A stretch of 64,000 bases of DNA from Palaemon carinicauda (GCF_036898095.1 NC_090739.1:62542342-62606341); one strand, 5' to 3'; positions 12,701-26,611 are shown, numbered from the stretch's first letter. Notes: generated from the sequence alone by a model not told the origin. Numbers and translations are program-made.

Positions 12701-13600
12701 CTCGACAAGTAACATTGTGTATGGATAGCGGTTGCAATGTAAGTCTAGAGTGAAAGTTAACAATGTTAGGTAATTTTACCTTTCTTCTTCCCATCTCTTG
12801 CAGTGCAACACTTGTGCCAATATGTGGCTGAACTGGATGCTAGATGCAGGTATGATTTTCACCAAAGTGACTTTTATTTACAATTGGTATCATATTTGAA
12901 GAAGTTTTCCTTATCCTTTGAGTAAGGCAGACGATGGACCCGTTGCATACAAATTCATTAATCATATAATGCCTATACACTGGACAACATATCCTATGAA
13001 TATAGATTCTTCATTGAATTATTGTTCCTATTTTGGTAATGGCCTACCCTAACTCTGTTTGCATCCTTATGCTTGGATGTTTGGGGAGGGACAGGAATCA
13101 TGACTTATGCTCCTCTAATGATTAAAGTTCATTGAATTTTCCCAGGTCAGTTAACCAAGCCTGCTTTGGTCATAGGAACTTTCTACCTCCTAAGGATAGG
13201 TCTCCTATTAAAGGTTGAGGGTTTCTTTACTTGTAGGAACAAATCACAATTTTTAAAGTTATTTGTATTTTTCATAACTTTACAAACCTGAAATCTTTAA
13301 ACAACCTCTCAATCGCTGAGGCCAAAGGTCAAAATGAGGGTTGCTCCACCTTCCACCAGGCGACCTAGTATGTTTACCTTGTTAAAAGTCTAACGACCAT
13401 TTCGGCTTCGCCAATGTTATACTCCTATTAAAGGTCGAGGGTTTGTATGGTCAGAATAAATGAAATTAATTGAAAATTTCAGATATTGTATTGAATATTT
13501 TTTTTCAGTTGAAAAAACCTCTTGCTAGAAGTTTTTTGGTGATTTTGGATGACAAAGTTTAAATCTTAATTACAGCAATAATTTCTGTAATTGGATTTTT

Positions 13601-13670
13601 TTTTACTTCCAGAAATGAAATTTTGTATGAGGATTTAAGTAAAGGCAATCATTAAATTTAGAAATGTATC
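13601..13670 (+). promoter_or_regulatory. Splice acceptor and 5' UTR with a uORF before CPLANE1
   Basis: A polypyrimidine tract and acceptor (TTTTTTTTTACTTCCAG, ending at 13612) precede the start codon by 58 bases. The first coding exon is therefore probably 13613-13751, with at least one upstream non-coding exon. The leader contains an upstream ATG at 13615 that opens a seven-codon uORF closed by TAA at 13636-13638. The next in-frame stop upstream of the main ATG is TAG at 13659-13661, so 13671 is the first usable start in the coding frame. Confidence 0.55.
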
Positions 13671-13751
13671 ATGCACATCCCACTGTATTTATCATGTGAT
13701 GTCCTCAGCAAGACGAAAAGACCATGGTCAAATGTTCGCTGGATCGGGCAG
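13671..13751 (+). CDS. CPLANE1 coding exon 1 (residues 1-27)
   Basis: The exon starts at ATG 13671 and ends before GTAAGC in phase 0. It encodes a short N terminus ending in KTKRPWSNVRWIGQ, the basic-Pro-Trp-x-x-Val-x-Trp-x-Gly signature I recall at the start of vertebrate CPLANE1, with the same number of residues before the junction. It is too short to show up as a long open frame. Confidence 0.75.
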
Positions 13752-16700
13752 GTAAGCTTTGGTAATTTTGAGGTTATGTTGTAAAATTTTGAGTTACTAT
13801 TGTTTCCTTAGTTGTTCTATATATTTTTCAATGCAGATTGATAGAATATCAAAATTTTCAATATTAAACTTAGCCGGTGATTATATAAGCTGCAACTCTG
13901 TTGCTCGACAGAAAACTCTACGTTAAAAATCCGCCAGCGATTGCTATACAGGTAGGGGGTGTACATCAACAGCGCCATCTGTCGGGCAGGTACTCAGTAC
14001 TCAATGTAAACACAGAACTCAATTTTCTCTCTGTCGGGCTACCGGCAAGACCTACTAATTCGCTGTGCTAACTGGATTTGTTTTCACAACTATTGGTGAA
14101 GTACACTATTCTAGTTTTGAGCTTTCGCTATGCAGGTGTTTTATCTTCATCTCAAAACTTGAACTCGTTTTGGATAGATTTAATTATGGTGACAAAGATA
14201 GTATGGACTTTCTTTCACTTTTAAATGGCCGACCCTTCCCTTAGACGGAAGTATGTTTAGGCTTTTAGTAATTATATCACGTTATAGATTTTCCTCTATA
14301 TATTTTATATCTCTCCGCCTTTATTAGGCCTCTTCGATTAACTTTCCATTTTTTATAAACATATAAAAATAAATTTTAATGCTTTGTTTATATAGAACTT
14401 TCCTGAGAGTAGGCGGTCCTAACTTGGAAACCGAAGTTAATCAACGTTGAGCCCTTTATATCGTCTTTAGCTTTTAAAGAGCAAAGGATTTAAAACTTTT
14501 TAAATGTAATTTTTTATGAAAGAATTTCTTTGATAGTCTTCGTACTGTTTTCGAAGATGAACTAACGTTTAGTTTTTTATGCTACGCAGTTGTTGACGTT
14601 CAGGACGTTCAACATGTGCTCTATCGTTACGATAGAGAGAGAGTGTATCACGGTTTCACTTTGCAGTAAGAGTAAATCGATTCTGACGTTTTGTTCATTC
14701 TTTCTTAGCTTAAATGTTTTAAATTCTAATTTAAAGGAACTTTTTATTTGAAAAACCTTTCAGTTTTTTCCTTTAGTCAAATAACATGTTTTTTTGACGA
14801 TATATAATTGGGCTCTTCTCTTAGGTGCGAAATCAAGAGAGAAAGAGAGAGAGAGATAGAGACGGAGGGAGAGAGAGGAGAGAAAACGTTCCGTTCAAGC
14901 GGGTAACGTTGTTCTCGTGTTACTCACGTCCCTAGTCGCTGTACGGGGAGGAAGGATAAAACGTTTTTAGGTTTTTATTCTCGTCCCCAGGCTATGTGCG
15001 GTGAGAGATTGAAAACGTAGTTATATGAACTAGTGTTTAGTCTCTTTCCCAGCCACTGATTTTTCTTTTTATCTTAAAATATGTTTTCTGTTTTTTGCTG
15101 GTATTATGAGCTTGCATTATACGACTAATTTCGCAATTACTACCTTTTAATGAAGGGTAGAATTGCGTGTTTCAGGTAGAAATAAGTGCAAAACAGAAAA
15201 TCGAAGTGATAAAGTGATATGCGCAAAGTGTTACAGTGTTGCGTCCGAGGCGCAAAGTGTTACAGTGTTGCGTCCGAGGGTTCGTCTGTTCGTGCCTGTC
15301 GTTCACCTAGTCCGGGACCTCTTACAAGCTCCCAAGCCCAGGGGAGAAGTAATGTCAAACGACTTATGGGTTCGAGAGGCCTTGACCAACGAACAGACGT
15401 TTTCCCTCTATGGTATCGGGTGTATCTTACCAAGATCTCCCCTACCATAAGACGAGAGAGACGTTGTTTCTCCTCGCCATCCGTAGGCTTTTCGCATAAG
15501 AAACCTGTCACAAGGTTTCGGAGCCCTTAAGCAAAAGTCAGTCCTTTCAGGACAGGTCCAGCGTCCTGGTTACAGCCATTAGGACAGCTCTGACCCTATG
15601 CAGTCATCGGATAACTGCTCGCCGCCTAACAAAAGCGTAACACAGACTCCGAGAGTCTTTTTTTGTAGGCAAAGTGTTGCGGTCACAGACGTTACCCTCG
15701 TCTATTACCACAACCATTTCCGTTGATCCTTAAGGGGTTGTATGGCAAAACATGCAGTATATGCTTGCCTCCCTTATGGAAGACTATTCTGCCGATTAGT
15801 CCGTTGAGTCTAGCCGTTCATCTCATCGATATCCTGGCTTTCAGCCAACCTAACGTTCCTTTGTGCTTACTGTTGACGTGGGCGTAGCTTAGTCACGTCA
15901 GTCAGGTTGTTTAGAACCACACTCGATGCGGTCTCGTGTGGTTTCTCAGCCGCATTTGGACGTTAGGCCACTGGCTGATGCTCCTGTTGACGTTCAAGAC
16001 GTTCACTAACAATCGGAGTTGACTTGTTTTGACGCTGTGCGTCAACCTCCGCATTCTAGAGTTGTTTTGACTGCTCAGTCTAGGCAGTCAAAGCAGTCTC
16101 GAGTGGACGCTGTGCGTCCTCACGCACCTGTTGTGGTTGACAGTTCAGTTGTTGACAGTTCACAGACTGTCAAGCAGTTACATGACGTTGCGTTCTGGTC
16201 CGCTACTAATGCACCAGTAAGAGACTCAGCTTTTATCGGACAAGGTTCCTGTAGATGAGGAAGTTGCTGTTCTCCCTCCTACTGATATTCCCTTGAGGGG
16301 TCTGTCAGATGGAGAGGAGCCTAAAGCTGCTTAGCCTCCTATGGACTTTAATTAAATCATGATGATTTTTTTAAGGATCTTCGTCTGGATCTTTTTGTAA
16401 CTGCTGCTCCTCGTTCACCTAAACGTCAGAGCTTACACTAGGCCTAGCTACTTCGAAGCCGTTGTTTTTAAGCTAGTGAGTGCTCTCTCGCTCTCCTAGA
16501 GAGCGTTACGTTGGCTAGGCGACTGGTTTTTCACCAGGAGGAGTTTGGGGGATACAGCCTTTGCTTTCCCTTCTTTTAAACTGGTTTATAGAGCGAGAGT
16601 CTGATATGACACGAGAGAAGTTCTCGGCTTGGGAGTTCATGCCTCTGCCCAGATAGACTTCTCAATTCTGGTAGACTCTCCCTGGCGCCTAGCCAGGAGA

Positions 16701-19700
16701 CGCTCCAAGTTGTTTACAGGTCAACTTCACAGCTGTTGTCGAGCCTTTGAAGTTTTGCTGTACTATTATGTCACGCATAACAAGGCTTTCAGGGATGGTA
16801 AACGGTTCCGCCTCAGTCGCTAACCCCGTCTGTTGCCACACCTTCTCCCGTAGACCCTAAATGGGCTTTGCTGCAAGACATGCAGTCCAAGCTTGCGTCC
16901 TTGATAGAGGACTTAAATGCGGAGAAGAACCTTCTGGCCAAGAACCTTCCAACCGGTCGGTTGCGCGCCCTGTTGACGCTGAGGTAACCTACTCGCGTCT
17001 GCCAGTTGAGGTGGTTCCTCCACCGATGCGACCCAGTGTGGGTTGCCAGCCGCACGTTGACATTAAGCGACACTCGGAGGTGGTTTTTTACGTTCAGGAC
17101 GTTCAACAACCAGCAGAGGTGACTTGTTTTGACGCAGTGCGTCAACCTCAGCAACCCGGTAGGGTGTTGACTGCACAACCCAGATGGTCTAGACAGTCTC
17201 GGGTTGACGCCGTGCTTCCTCGCGCACTCATGGTTGTTGACAGTTCACAGACTGTGCAGCAGTTCCATGATATTGCGTCCGGCTCCGTCACGCATCCACC
17301 AGTGCGACCGGACTCAGCGAGCCAGACGTTACCCACTCCGTTGCCGTTTCCTCATCAGTTTCGGATGAGGAACCCTCTGATGAGGACGTTGCTGAACAAC
17401 AAGACGATCAGCCCCCAGCCCTGCTATCCATCCAGAAGATGCTGAAGAAGGAACGCTGCTCAGTCAGGCTGTGGATGAGTCTGGTAGGGACACTGTCATC
17501 CGTGGATCAATTTGTGTCACTAGGTAGACTACACCTCCGTCCTCTTCAATACCATCTAGCTTTTCACTGGAAAAGGACAAGACGCTAGAAGCGGTCTCGA
17601 TCCCGGTTTCCGAAAAGATAAAGTCTTGTCTGACTTGGTAAAAGGACAATATCAACCTAAGAGAGGGTCTTCCCCTGGCTGTTCAGACTCCCAACCACGT
17701 TCTCTTCTCGGACGCATCGGACGTAGGCTGGGGTGCGACATTAGACGGTCGGGAATGCTCGGGGATATGGAACTCGAGTCAAAGGACAATGCATTTCAAC
17801 TGCAAGGAGCTACTGGCAGTACGTCTGGCCTGGAAAAGCTTCAGGTCTCTCCTTCAAGGCAAAGTGGTGGAGGTGAACTCGGACAACACCACGGCTTTGG
17901 CGTACATCTCCAAGCAAGGAGGGACCTACTCTCTGACGTTGTACGAGATCGCAAGGGACCTCCTCACCTGGTCAAAAGGTCTAGACATATCACTAGTAAC
18001 GAGGTTCATCCAAGGCAACTTGAATGTCATGGCAGATTGTCTCAGTCGGAAGGGACAAATAATTCCAACAGAATGGACCCTCCACAAGGATGTATGCAAG
18101 AGACTTTGGGCCACCTGGGGCCAGCCAACCATAGATCTCTTCGCAACCTCGATGACCAAGAGGCTCCCAATATTTTGCTCACCAATCCCGGACTCAGCAG
18201 CAGTTCATATAGATGCCTTTCTCCTAGATTGGTCACATCTAGATCTATATGCATTTCCTCCGTTCAAGATTGTCAACAAGGTACTGCAGAAGTTCGCCTC
18301 TCACGAAGGGACAAGGTTGACGCTAGTTGCTTCCCTCTGGCCCGCGAGAGAATGGTTCACAGAGGTACTTCGATGGCTAGTAGACGTTCCCAGAACACTT
18401 CCCCTAAGGGTGGACCTTCTACGTCAGCCACACGTAAAGAAGGTACACCAAGGCCTCCACGCTCTTCGTCTGACTGCCTTCAGACTATCGAAAGACTCTT
18501 GAGAGCTAGAGGCTTTTCGAAGGAGGCAGCCAGAGCGATTGCTAGAGCAAGGAGAACATCCACCCTTAGAGTCTACCAATCGAAGTGGGAAATCTTCCGA
18601 AACTGGTGCAAGTCAGTATCCGTATCCTCGACCAGTACCTCTGTAACTCAAATAGCTGACTTCCTCTTATATCTGAGGAAAGAAGGATCTCTTTCAGCTC
18701 CCTCTATCAAGGGTTACAGAAGCATGTTGGCATCAGTCTTCCGTCACAGAGGCTTAGATCTTTCCAACAATAAAGACCTACAGGACCTCCTTAAGTCTTT
18801 TGAGACCACGAAGGAGCGTCGTTTGGTTACACCTGGTTGGAATTTAGACGTGGTACTAAGATTCCTTATGTCAGACAGGTTTGAACTGCTACAATCAGCC
18901 TCCCTGAAAGATCTCACCTTAAAGACTCTTTTCCTGGTATGCTTAGCCACAGCTAAAAGAGTCAGTGAGATTCATGCCTTCAGCAAGAACATCGGATTCT
19001 CATCCAAAACGGCTACATGTTCTACAACTTGGTTTTCTAGCCAAAACGAGCTGCCTTCTCGGCCTTGGCCAATATCGTTCGATATTCCAAACTTATCGTA
19101 TGGTTGGAAATGAACTAGAAAGAGTCTTATGCCCTGTAAGAGCTCTTAAGTTCTATTTAAAACGAACTAAACCTTTACGAGGCCCGTCTGAAGCTTTATG
19201 GTGTTCAGTTAAGAAACCATCTTTGCCTATGTCAAAGAATGCTTTATCCTATTTTATCAGACTGTTAATACGAGAAGCTCATTCCCATCTGAATGAGGAA
19301 GACCAAGCTTTGCTGAAGGTAAGGACACACGAAGTTAGAGCTGTCGCAACTTCCGTGGCCTTTAAACAAAATAGATCTCTGCAAAGTATAATCGACGCAA
19401 CCTATTGGAAAAGCAAGTCAGTGTTCGCGTCTTTTTATCTTAAGAATGTCCAGTCTCTTTACGAGAACTGCTACACTCTGGGACCATTCGTAGCAACGAG
19501 TGCAGTAGTGAGTGAGGGCTCAACCACTACAATTCCCTAATTCCATAACCTTTTTAATCTTTCTCTTGAAATGTTTTATTATTGTTTTTGGGTTGTCCGG
19601 AAGGCTAAGAAGCCTTTCGCATCCTACTTGATTTGGCGGGTGGTCAAAGTCATTTCTTGAGAAGTGCCTAGATTAGAGGTTTTGATGAGGTCCTGTTTTA

Positions 19701-22700
19701 TGGGTTGCAACCCTTGATACTTCAGCTCCTAGGGGTCGCTCAGCATCCTAAGAGGATCGCGAGGCTCCGTAAGGAAGACGTACTTAAAAAGGCAGAGTAA
19801 TTGTTCAAGTCGACTTCCTTACCAGGTACTTATTTATTTTATGTTTGTTATTTTGAATAACTGCTAAAATGAAATAAAAAATCCTTAGCTCATAATAATG
19901 TAAACAATTATTGCTGGTCTCTACCCACCCCCCTGGGTGTGAATCAGCTTATATAATCACCGGCTAAGTTTAATATTGAAAAATGTTATTTTTATAATAA
20001 AATAAATTTTTGAATATACTTACCCGGTGATTATATATTAAAGGACCCTTCCTTCCTCCCCAATAGAGACCCAGTGGACCGAGGAGAAAATTGAGTTCTG
20101 TGTTTACATTGAGTACTGAGTACCTGCCCGACAGATGGCGCTGTTGATGTACACCCCCTACCTGTATAGCGATCGCTGGCGGATTTTTAACGTAGAGTTT
20201 TCTGTCGAGCAACAGAGTTGCAGCTTATATAATCACCGGGTAAGTATATTCAAAAATTTATTTTATTACAAAAATAACATTTTTTCATCGTGATGTAGTT
20301 TAGTGCACTCAATCTGTTTTTACTTTTCACAGGAAACAGGCACTGTATATTCCTTTAAGAATGGATATGTGGATCAGATACAGCTACAAACAAGCAGTTC
20401 TCACGGAATTTCGAAGTTTAATAAGATTGCCAAGAATGCCTCGGTTATTAACACCACATTTCAGGGTAAGCTAGTTTTCGAGTTGCTTGTTTCGATGGTA
20501 ATTTTTCCTTCCCCTATACAAAGCATCATCTTTTAAATAGGAGTATGTCATCAGCACAACCTGGAAAGTTATTGAATCTCTAGTAGGGTAGGCACGATAA
20601 TTACGGGATGCGAAGTAAGTTCGGGAGAGACATACCTGTCACTTTGTATCATTCGGCATAGAGTACAACATATTCATTGCTATACTTCTCAACTGTTGTG
20701 TCTCTCTCCTTGAGATAAGAGTCTCTTTTATTTTGTGTTTATAAGTGTTTTTGCTTAACAACTGAAGTGCATTGAAGGTAAGCATATAATATAGTGAAAT
20801 TTACTCCTATGATGATACATTCCTTCTGTACTATGTGTTGTATACGTTGTGAAAGGTGGGACTGTTCTATGCATTTTCTTCCCTTAAGAGGTTAATGCCA
20901 TCGTTACTTAAGGGTTTTTGTAGTGTTCCTTCGGCATTTAGCTATACTTTCTTTATATTCTTCTGCTTTACCTCAGTTCTTGCTTCCTTTCTTTTATCTT
21001 GCTCTACAACTTCTTCTAAATTTTACCTTGTAGGGTAACTGGGAGTTTACCTTAAATGCACTTGGGCGTTGACCGACCTCATAGGTCCCAGTGCCAAGCT
21101 CTATCGAACAATTCCATAAATCTAATCTGATCCCTCCTAAACGACTGGACTTTTTGCAGTTCCCCAACTGAAGAGATCGTGCTGCTGATCAGGGAGGCAA
21201 AGAACTTCACTTGAAGTGTTAATTTGCTTCGCTTGAAATTGCTCTTCTTATAGTTGGAATTTCCCCTTGCAGCCCAAGTGTTTGCTCTTTGCTTTTGAGG
21301 CCAGTAGTGATCTTTGTCATTTGCTGGGAGAGCAAAAACTCCTCTTGTGCCTCACTCACAGGGCAAGGATCTATAGATTAAGAATAGAAATGGGTTATGT
21401 GTCTGCTGAACTGTGAAGGCACTTTTAGTAAAAGACAAGGGGAAAGAAATTTATATGTAATTTCATGCAGAAAATTTGTCTATTCTAAAGCTGCAATAAA
21501 TAAAAATTATACAGATAATGTAGTGGGAAATAAAAGAAAAGGAATAATGATGAAAAGGAATGAGGAAGGCAAGAAGGGTACAGTGTGAGGAATAAACAAA
21601 GACTAAAATGAACAATAAAGTTACATGAATAGCAGAAATGAAAAGATAAATAGAAAGGAAGTATAAAAGAGGGATGAATGATAGGGACCTTTCAGCCTTT
21701 GGACAACATTCCACCCAATTGAAACATGTTTAGGATGCAAGACTTTACAGCAGCCTACTCAACTGAGTGATGATATAATGGCGAGCAGATAAAAATTTTA
21801 TCCTGCTTCTTCCTAGTTTAGCGGCTGTGTGTAAGTGAATGTTCAGCATATGGTTAAGGAGATTTTACTTTACCTTATGTTAAATTTATTCTGATGAAAA
21901 GGGAAAATTGTTTAGGATTTGGAAAATCTCATACAGTACATTTAACCTTTGTTTCTACATGAATACAAACTCTTGTCCTTTAATAGGAGAGTAGGAGTAT
22001 GATTTCAGTGAAACTGTAAGTTGTCCATTAAAATTTTGTTAACTAGGTGTCTGACAGGAAAGCCCTGCCCTTACACTAAGTAGCCACTTTGACTTTGGCT
22101 GCTAAGCATTTTGGACATACTCACGTTGCTAACAAATCTTGGCTGCCTTTTCTAATTACTGGACAGTTTTTCTTTCCTGTTTTCAGAGTGATTGTATTTG
22201 ACTGACTATGCAGGCTTGTCCATGTGTCCTTGGCTGCAAGTATGGCAGGTTCATGATGAGGACCATGGTGAATCCCCAATCTTTGTACCCTTTTTACAGT
22301 GGGCATGACTATATGCTGTCATCTCCACATGTATGGAGGTCATCATATACTCACACACACACCTTTAGAAAGGGCATGTCTGTGCTCTCCAGATTCTAGT
22401 TCTTACCAGACAGGGTTCACTAAGTCACATTTAAGTTTTAACTTTCTTTATAATTTTCTTTGAGGAGCTTATGTTATGGAAATATTTGACGAATGAATAT
22501 TAGGTAAGTAGAGTATGGGAAGAATTCATCTGATAAAGATTTAATTTCTTTAGCATACAGATTGTATTGTTCCTCCTCATTCAGCTTTTTCATCCATTTT
22601 CTCTGACTTAGTTGTTGTATGAAAACTGGGTTACCCACAGTAACCTGAAATTTGTATCAAGTAATAGAGGTTATACTTGGAGAAGGATATTCATTTGATT

Positions 22701-25700
22701 AGCAAATTAGATTATTTTCTTAAGAGGCACATTACAATTTAGTTGTTTTGCATGAAGTGTTATATATTACTTTTAAAGAACTTAATTTTCCCTTGGATTT
22801 CATACTACAGGTATGTCAACTGTAATAATTTTAAAAGGATAATATTCCTTTTTAAATCAAATTAACTATTTCATGTTTGAATCAGACCCATAACATATTC
22901 AGACAGGTTTGTATACATGTATCTTGCCCAAACCTGATTGATGGCTGAATTCTGACTTGACAAGAATTTTCACATTTCCACTTTACATTGTTTTCAGGAA
23001 CCATTGTGTTTGGTATACTTCTTTCTGGAGATTTATTTTTTTGGGACTATAGCACTAATAAGGCTAGTTATGTTAAAGGACTTCCAGAGCTTGTTTCTCA
23101 TTTACCACAAGCTAATGTTGAAGAACAAAGTAAGTACTGTATAGATAAATTGGTTGCTTTTTAAGGAAAGTTCTCTTTTGTAAATATCTATTCTTCATTT
23201 AATCATCTATATTAGTAGAATTATTATATCATAACCTCGTATTTTCTGTTAAAAACTACTTATTTGAAAGCAAAGAGTTTTAAAACTATGTAAATTAAGG
23301 CTTGTCAGTCATCCTTTTATGCATGAAAGAATGAGCAATAAAAGATTATTCTTTAAACAACAGAAAGTTTGATTATATGAAATCTTCCTTTGCTATCAGG
23401 CGGACCTTTCCACAGTATTTTAGACAAGTTTAAACAATCTCATCATGAAGAACATGATGTTGTTGAGCTACAGGAGAGAGGAGAACAAAGTGTTAAATGT
23501 GACGTTCCACTTCATCAACGTCCAAAGATATTTGCATCGGATGACTGTTCAAAAGTTATTGTGGTGGTTGGTGCTTGTCAGGTGGGTTAATGGTCTAACT
23601 CCTTAAATGATTATTCAATGCAACCCTTCATGTTTGGAGAACATGAGCCACCCTTAAGTGTCACCCTTGTGCCTTACCTCTTAGTCAGCTTGAAGAATTG
23701 TCAGGTGTCAAACCATTTTGATTTTAATATGAATCAGACTCTCTCTGTCATTGAGGGAAGAAGTAAAGTGTAACACTACGTTCATTAGACAAGTAACACA
23801 ACCAGTGAAGCTTATAATACCATGCTATTAAAAATTTCTTTTTAGTACGATATCAAATGCTTTAGAATATGATATATAATGTTTTATTCTTTTTCAGGTT
23901 TTTGTTTGGTCAAAAGATTTGGCGAATAGCAATGAACATCAAGAATTATTGTGTGGGGTGTGGTCTGTGGCCGCATGTCCTAGTGATGTTCTTTTACCCT
24001 GTCAGGCATCAAGAGAAACTGAAATATCATCCTGCTTTTGCAATCAGGCTGTAAATATTGTTGATGGTTATTGATTTATATGATATTGCTTTGGTAAATG
24101 CTAGTGTATGTCCTCTTAAGATACAAATTATCCAAAGATTAATGTTTACGAATGCAATCTGTTTTGTTTTATAATTAATATTCTAATAGTGTTACCTTTG
24201 AGGTTATCCAGACGTTTGCATTTTACTTGGTATTACAGAATTAGTGAATTGTACTGTACAGTATTCAGAATCCTGTATCTTTAATCTTGTTCACATATGG
24301 TATGCTTATAATTCGATACTGTAAATGATATAAAGTGAAAGGGTTTTTGATAACTAATTAATGAGTTATGTATTAGTTAGGGAACTTGAATGATTGAATT
24401 TGTTATAACAGTGACTTTATATATATACTTTGATTCCAGCCTGGTGGAGAGCAATGCCTCATAACCTTCAGTTTTTTTGATGATTCATCTCTCTTGAACA
24501 CCACACTGTCTTTACGTTGGAGACCCACTGATTGTAGCATCTTGTCAGCATCCTGGTACACTGTTCATACTGCGTTTAGATCTATGGGAATTCGTGAGCA
24601 AGAAGTTGTTAAAGAAAAGGGCTCCCTAATTTCCCGGTAGGTGAATTACAGATTTCTGTCCTATTTTTTTTAACTGGACCCATTGCTAAGGTGAACTAGA
24701 ACCCTTTACAAGTAGTTCCCATAGCTTTACATGTTAATGGAAGTTTTCTTGTATTGTTTAAGTCCAGTGTACTCTTGTTGCTAGTAACTGCACTTTCAAC
24801 TAATTAATGTAATTTTTCTTATACATATTTTACCTGCCCCATTTCTAAATTAGCGTGTTAGAAAGACATCTGTAAAATTGTTGTCCCTTCATGAACGCAA
24901 ACCCTCATCCTTTGATACGAGTATGATTTAAGGGAAGCTGGAAATCAGCATTTAAAATTTATAATGAGGTGTAGGTAGCTACTGGTGAGTGGCAGGTAAG
25001 CCTTGCCCCCTTGCCAGCACACTGAATAGCCACTTTGACTTGAGCAGGAGAGCCGCACGTATGTGGTATCTGCATTTGAAAAATCTTGTGAGTTTTCTAA
25101 TTCATTTACTGTATTCTTATTTCCTTTCACATTAACTGTGTGTTGAATGAAGACTCAAAGTGTAGGTATGTGGGCCTGTCTGTTAAACATGGCCAAAATT
25201 GTAGCCGGGGCATGAGCAAGCAGAATGTGGATCTTCATGCTTTGTGCCATTTTTACAGTGGCTATGACTGCTCTCACTCATCCCCCTTCCATGAGTGTAG
25301 GTATGGCCACCTTTGCAGTAGTCTGAGTATGGGAAGATAAGGAAAAGTAAGGCTGAGAGGGACTCTTCAGCTTCAGGGCTTCCACCCCAAAAGTGAAGAA
25401 TCCCTGTAGATTTGTCTTCTCATCCTCCAGTGCTTGTACAGTACTGTACTTCTATGCATTTTTTGGCTTTCTCTAGAGCTGAGTACTCTGGAGGAAAACT
25501 GAAGAACGAAGGTGACTCTGATCTGCACTTGGGGTAAACTTCAGATCAGGCAGGCTTTTCACCTTCCCCCCATGTAGGCAATATCCCCCAACCTTCCCCT
25601 AGAAGTAATCCCACAGTTGTAAAGCCTGACAATGTAAATCCTCTGCAAATATCTACCAATGAAAGGTGGCCATCTTCTGTTATTGGTGTCATAGAAAGGA

Positions 25701-26556
25701 TACTTCTTTGGTTGGAACCTCTCAGGAACTTATAGTGGATTTCCTTTTTACGAGGGTCATGAGAAAATCCTCTTAGTCTCAGTGGTGAAATGCTATCGGT
25801 CAGTTTTAAGCCAGGTCTTTAGACTGAAGGGCTTTGACCTTTCCTCTTCATGGGAATTATTGATGCTCATGAGGAGCTTTTTGAGTAATCTATTTATCTA
25901 ATAGGTAGTAGGTTGGTCTGGGCACCAGCCACCTGTTGAGATACTACCGCTAGAGAATTATGGGATCTTTTGACTGGCCAGACAGTACTACATTGGATCC
26001 TTCTCTCTGGTTACAGTTCATTTTCCTTTTGCCTACACACACAGACACACACACAACAACACACACACACCGAATAGTCTGGCCTATTGTTTACATATTC
26101 TCCTTTGCCTCATATACCTGACAACACTGAGATTACCAAACAATTCTTCTTACTGCACTGTAATTGTTCAGTGGACACTTTCCTCTTTGTAAGGGTAGAA
26201 GAGACTCTTTAGCTATGGTAAGCAGCTCTTCTAGGAGAAGGACACTCCGATATCAAACCATTGTTCTCTAATCTTGGGTATTACCATAGCCTCTGTACCA
26301 TGGTCTTCCACTGTCTTGGGTTAGAGTTCTCTTGCTTAAGGGTCCACTCGGGGACACTATTTCATCCTAATTCTCTTCCTCTTGTTTTGTTAAAGTTTTT
26401 ATAGTTTATATAGGAGATATTTATTTTAATGTTGCTCTTAAAATATTATATTTTTCTTTATTTCCTTTCCTCACTGAGCTATTTTCCTTGTTGGAGCCCC
26501 TATGCTTATAGCATCCTGCTTTTCCAACTAGGGTTGTAGCTTAGCAAATAATAATG

Positions 26557-26611
<55 letters not shown>

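Larger units (their letters stand above)
10228..13475 (+). mobile_element. Old, internally deleted DIRS-type element
   Basis: The 5' end (TTTGTTCCTACAC near 10228, then AATAGGAGTATG) recurs in reverse complement at 13190-13245 (CTCCTATTAAAGG...TAGGAACAAAT). That is immediately followed by TTATTTGTATTTTTCATAAC...TACAAACC, giving the two-part internal complementary region. A second CTCCTATTAAAGG near 13425 marks the 3' inverted repeat. Coding relics lie between: an RNase H fragment at 11810-11880 (SDNTTIVAHVNKQGG), and a recombinase segment around 12120-12690 homologous by eye to 26790-27300. Most of ORF1 and the RT are missing. The 3' end is only about 200 bp before the CPLANE1 start codon, inside the inferred 5' UTR intron. 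Confidence 0.6.
13855..20280 (+). mobile_element. DIRS-type retrotransposon, RT-deleted, in CPLANE1 intron 1
   Basis: This 6.4-kb element fills almost the whole first coding intron. Its left end (TTTTCAATATTAAACTTAGC, 13855) and right end (GTAAGTATATTCAAAAATTT to AATAACAT, 20280) are both repeated in reverse complement, fused together, at 19940-20034. This two-part internal complementary region is the hallmark of DIRS elements. Between them lie decayed ORF1, an in-frame join of ORF1 to the RT thumb with RT fingers and palm missing, an RNase H domain and a frameshifted tyrosine recombinase. Another copy of the family starts at 62037. This copy cannot encode its own RT and would have depended on other elements. 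Confidence 0.8.

Noticed and set aside
17626..19113. A single 495-codon protein
   Set aside because: The frame strings together RT-thumb sequence, a shadow of the RNase H frame and the recombinase N-terminal half. Only the last part is real coding in this frame.
19985..20280. A perfect-looking inverted-repeat MITE of about 300 bp
   Set aside because: The two inverted arms are the second half of a DIRS internal complementary region and the right outer end of the same element, and the first half of that region adjoins on the left. The DIRS model explains all of it.
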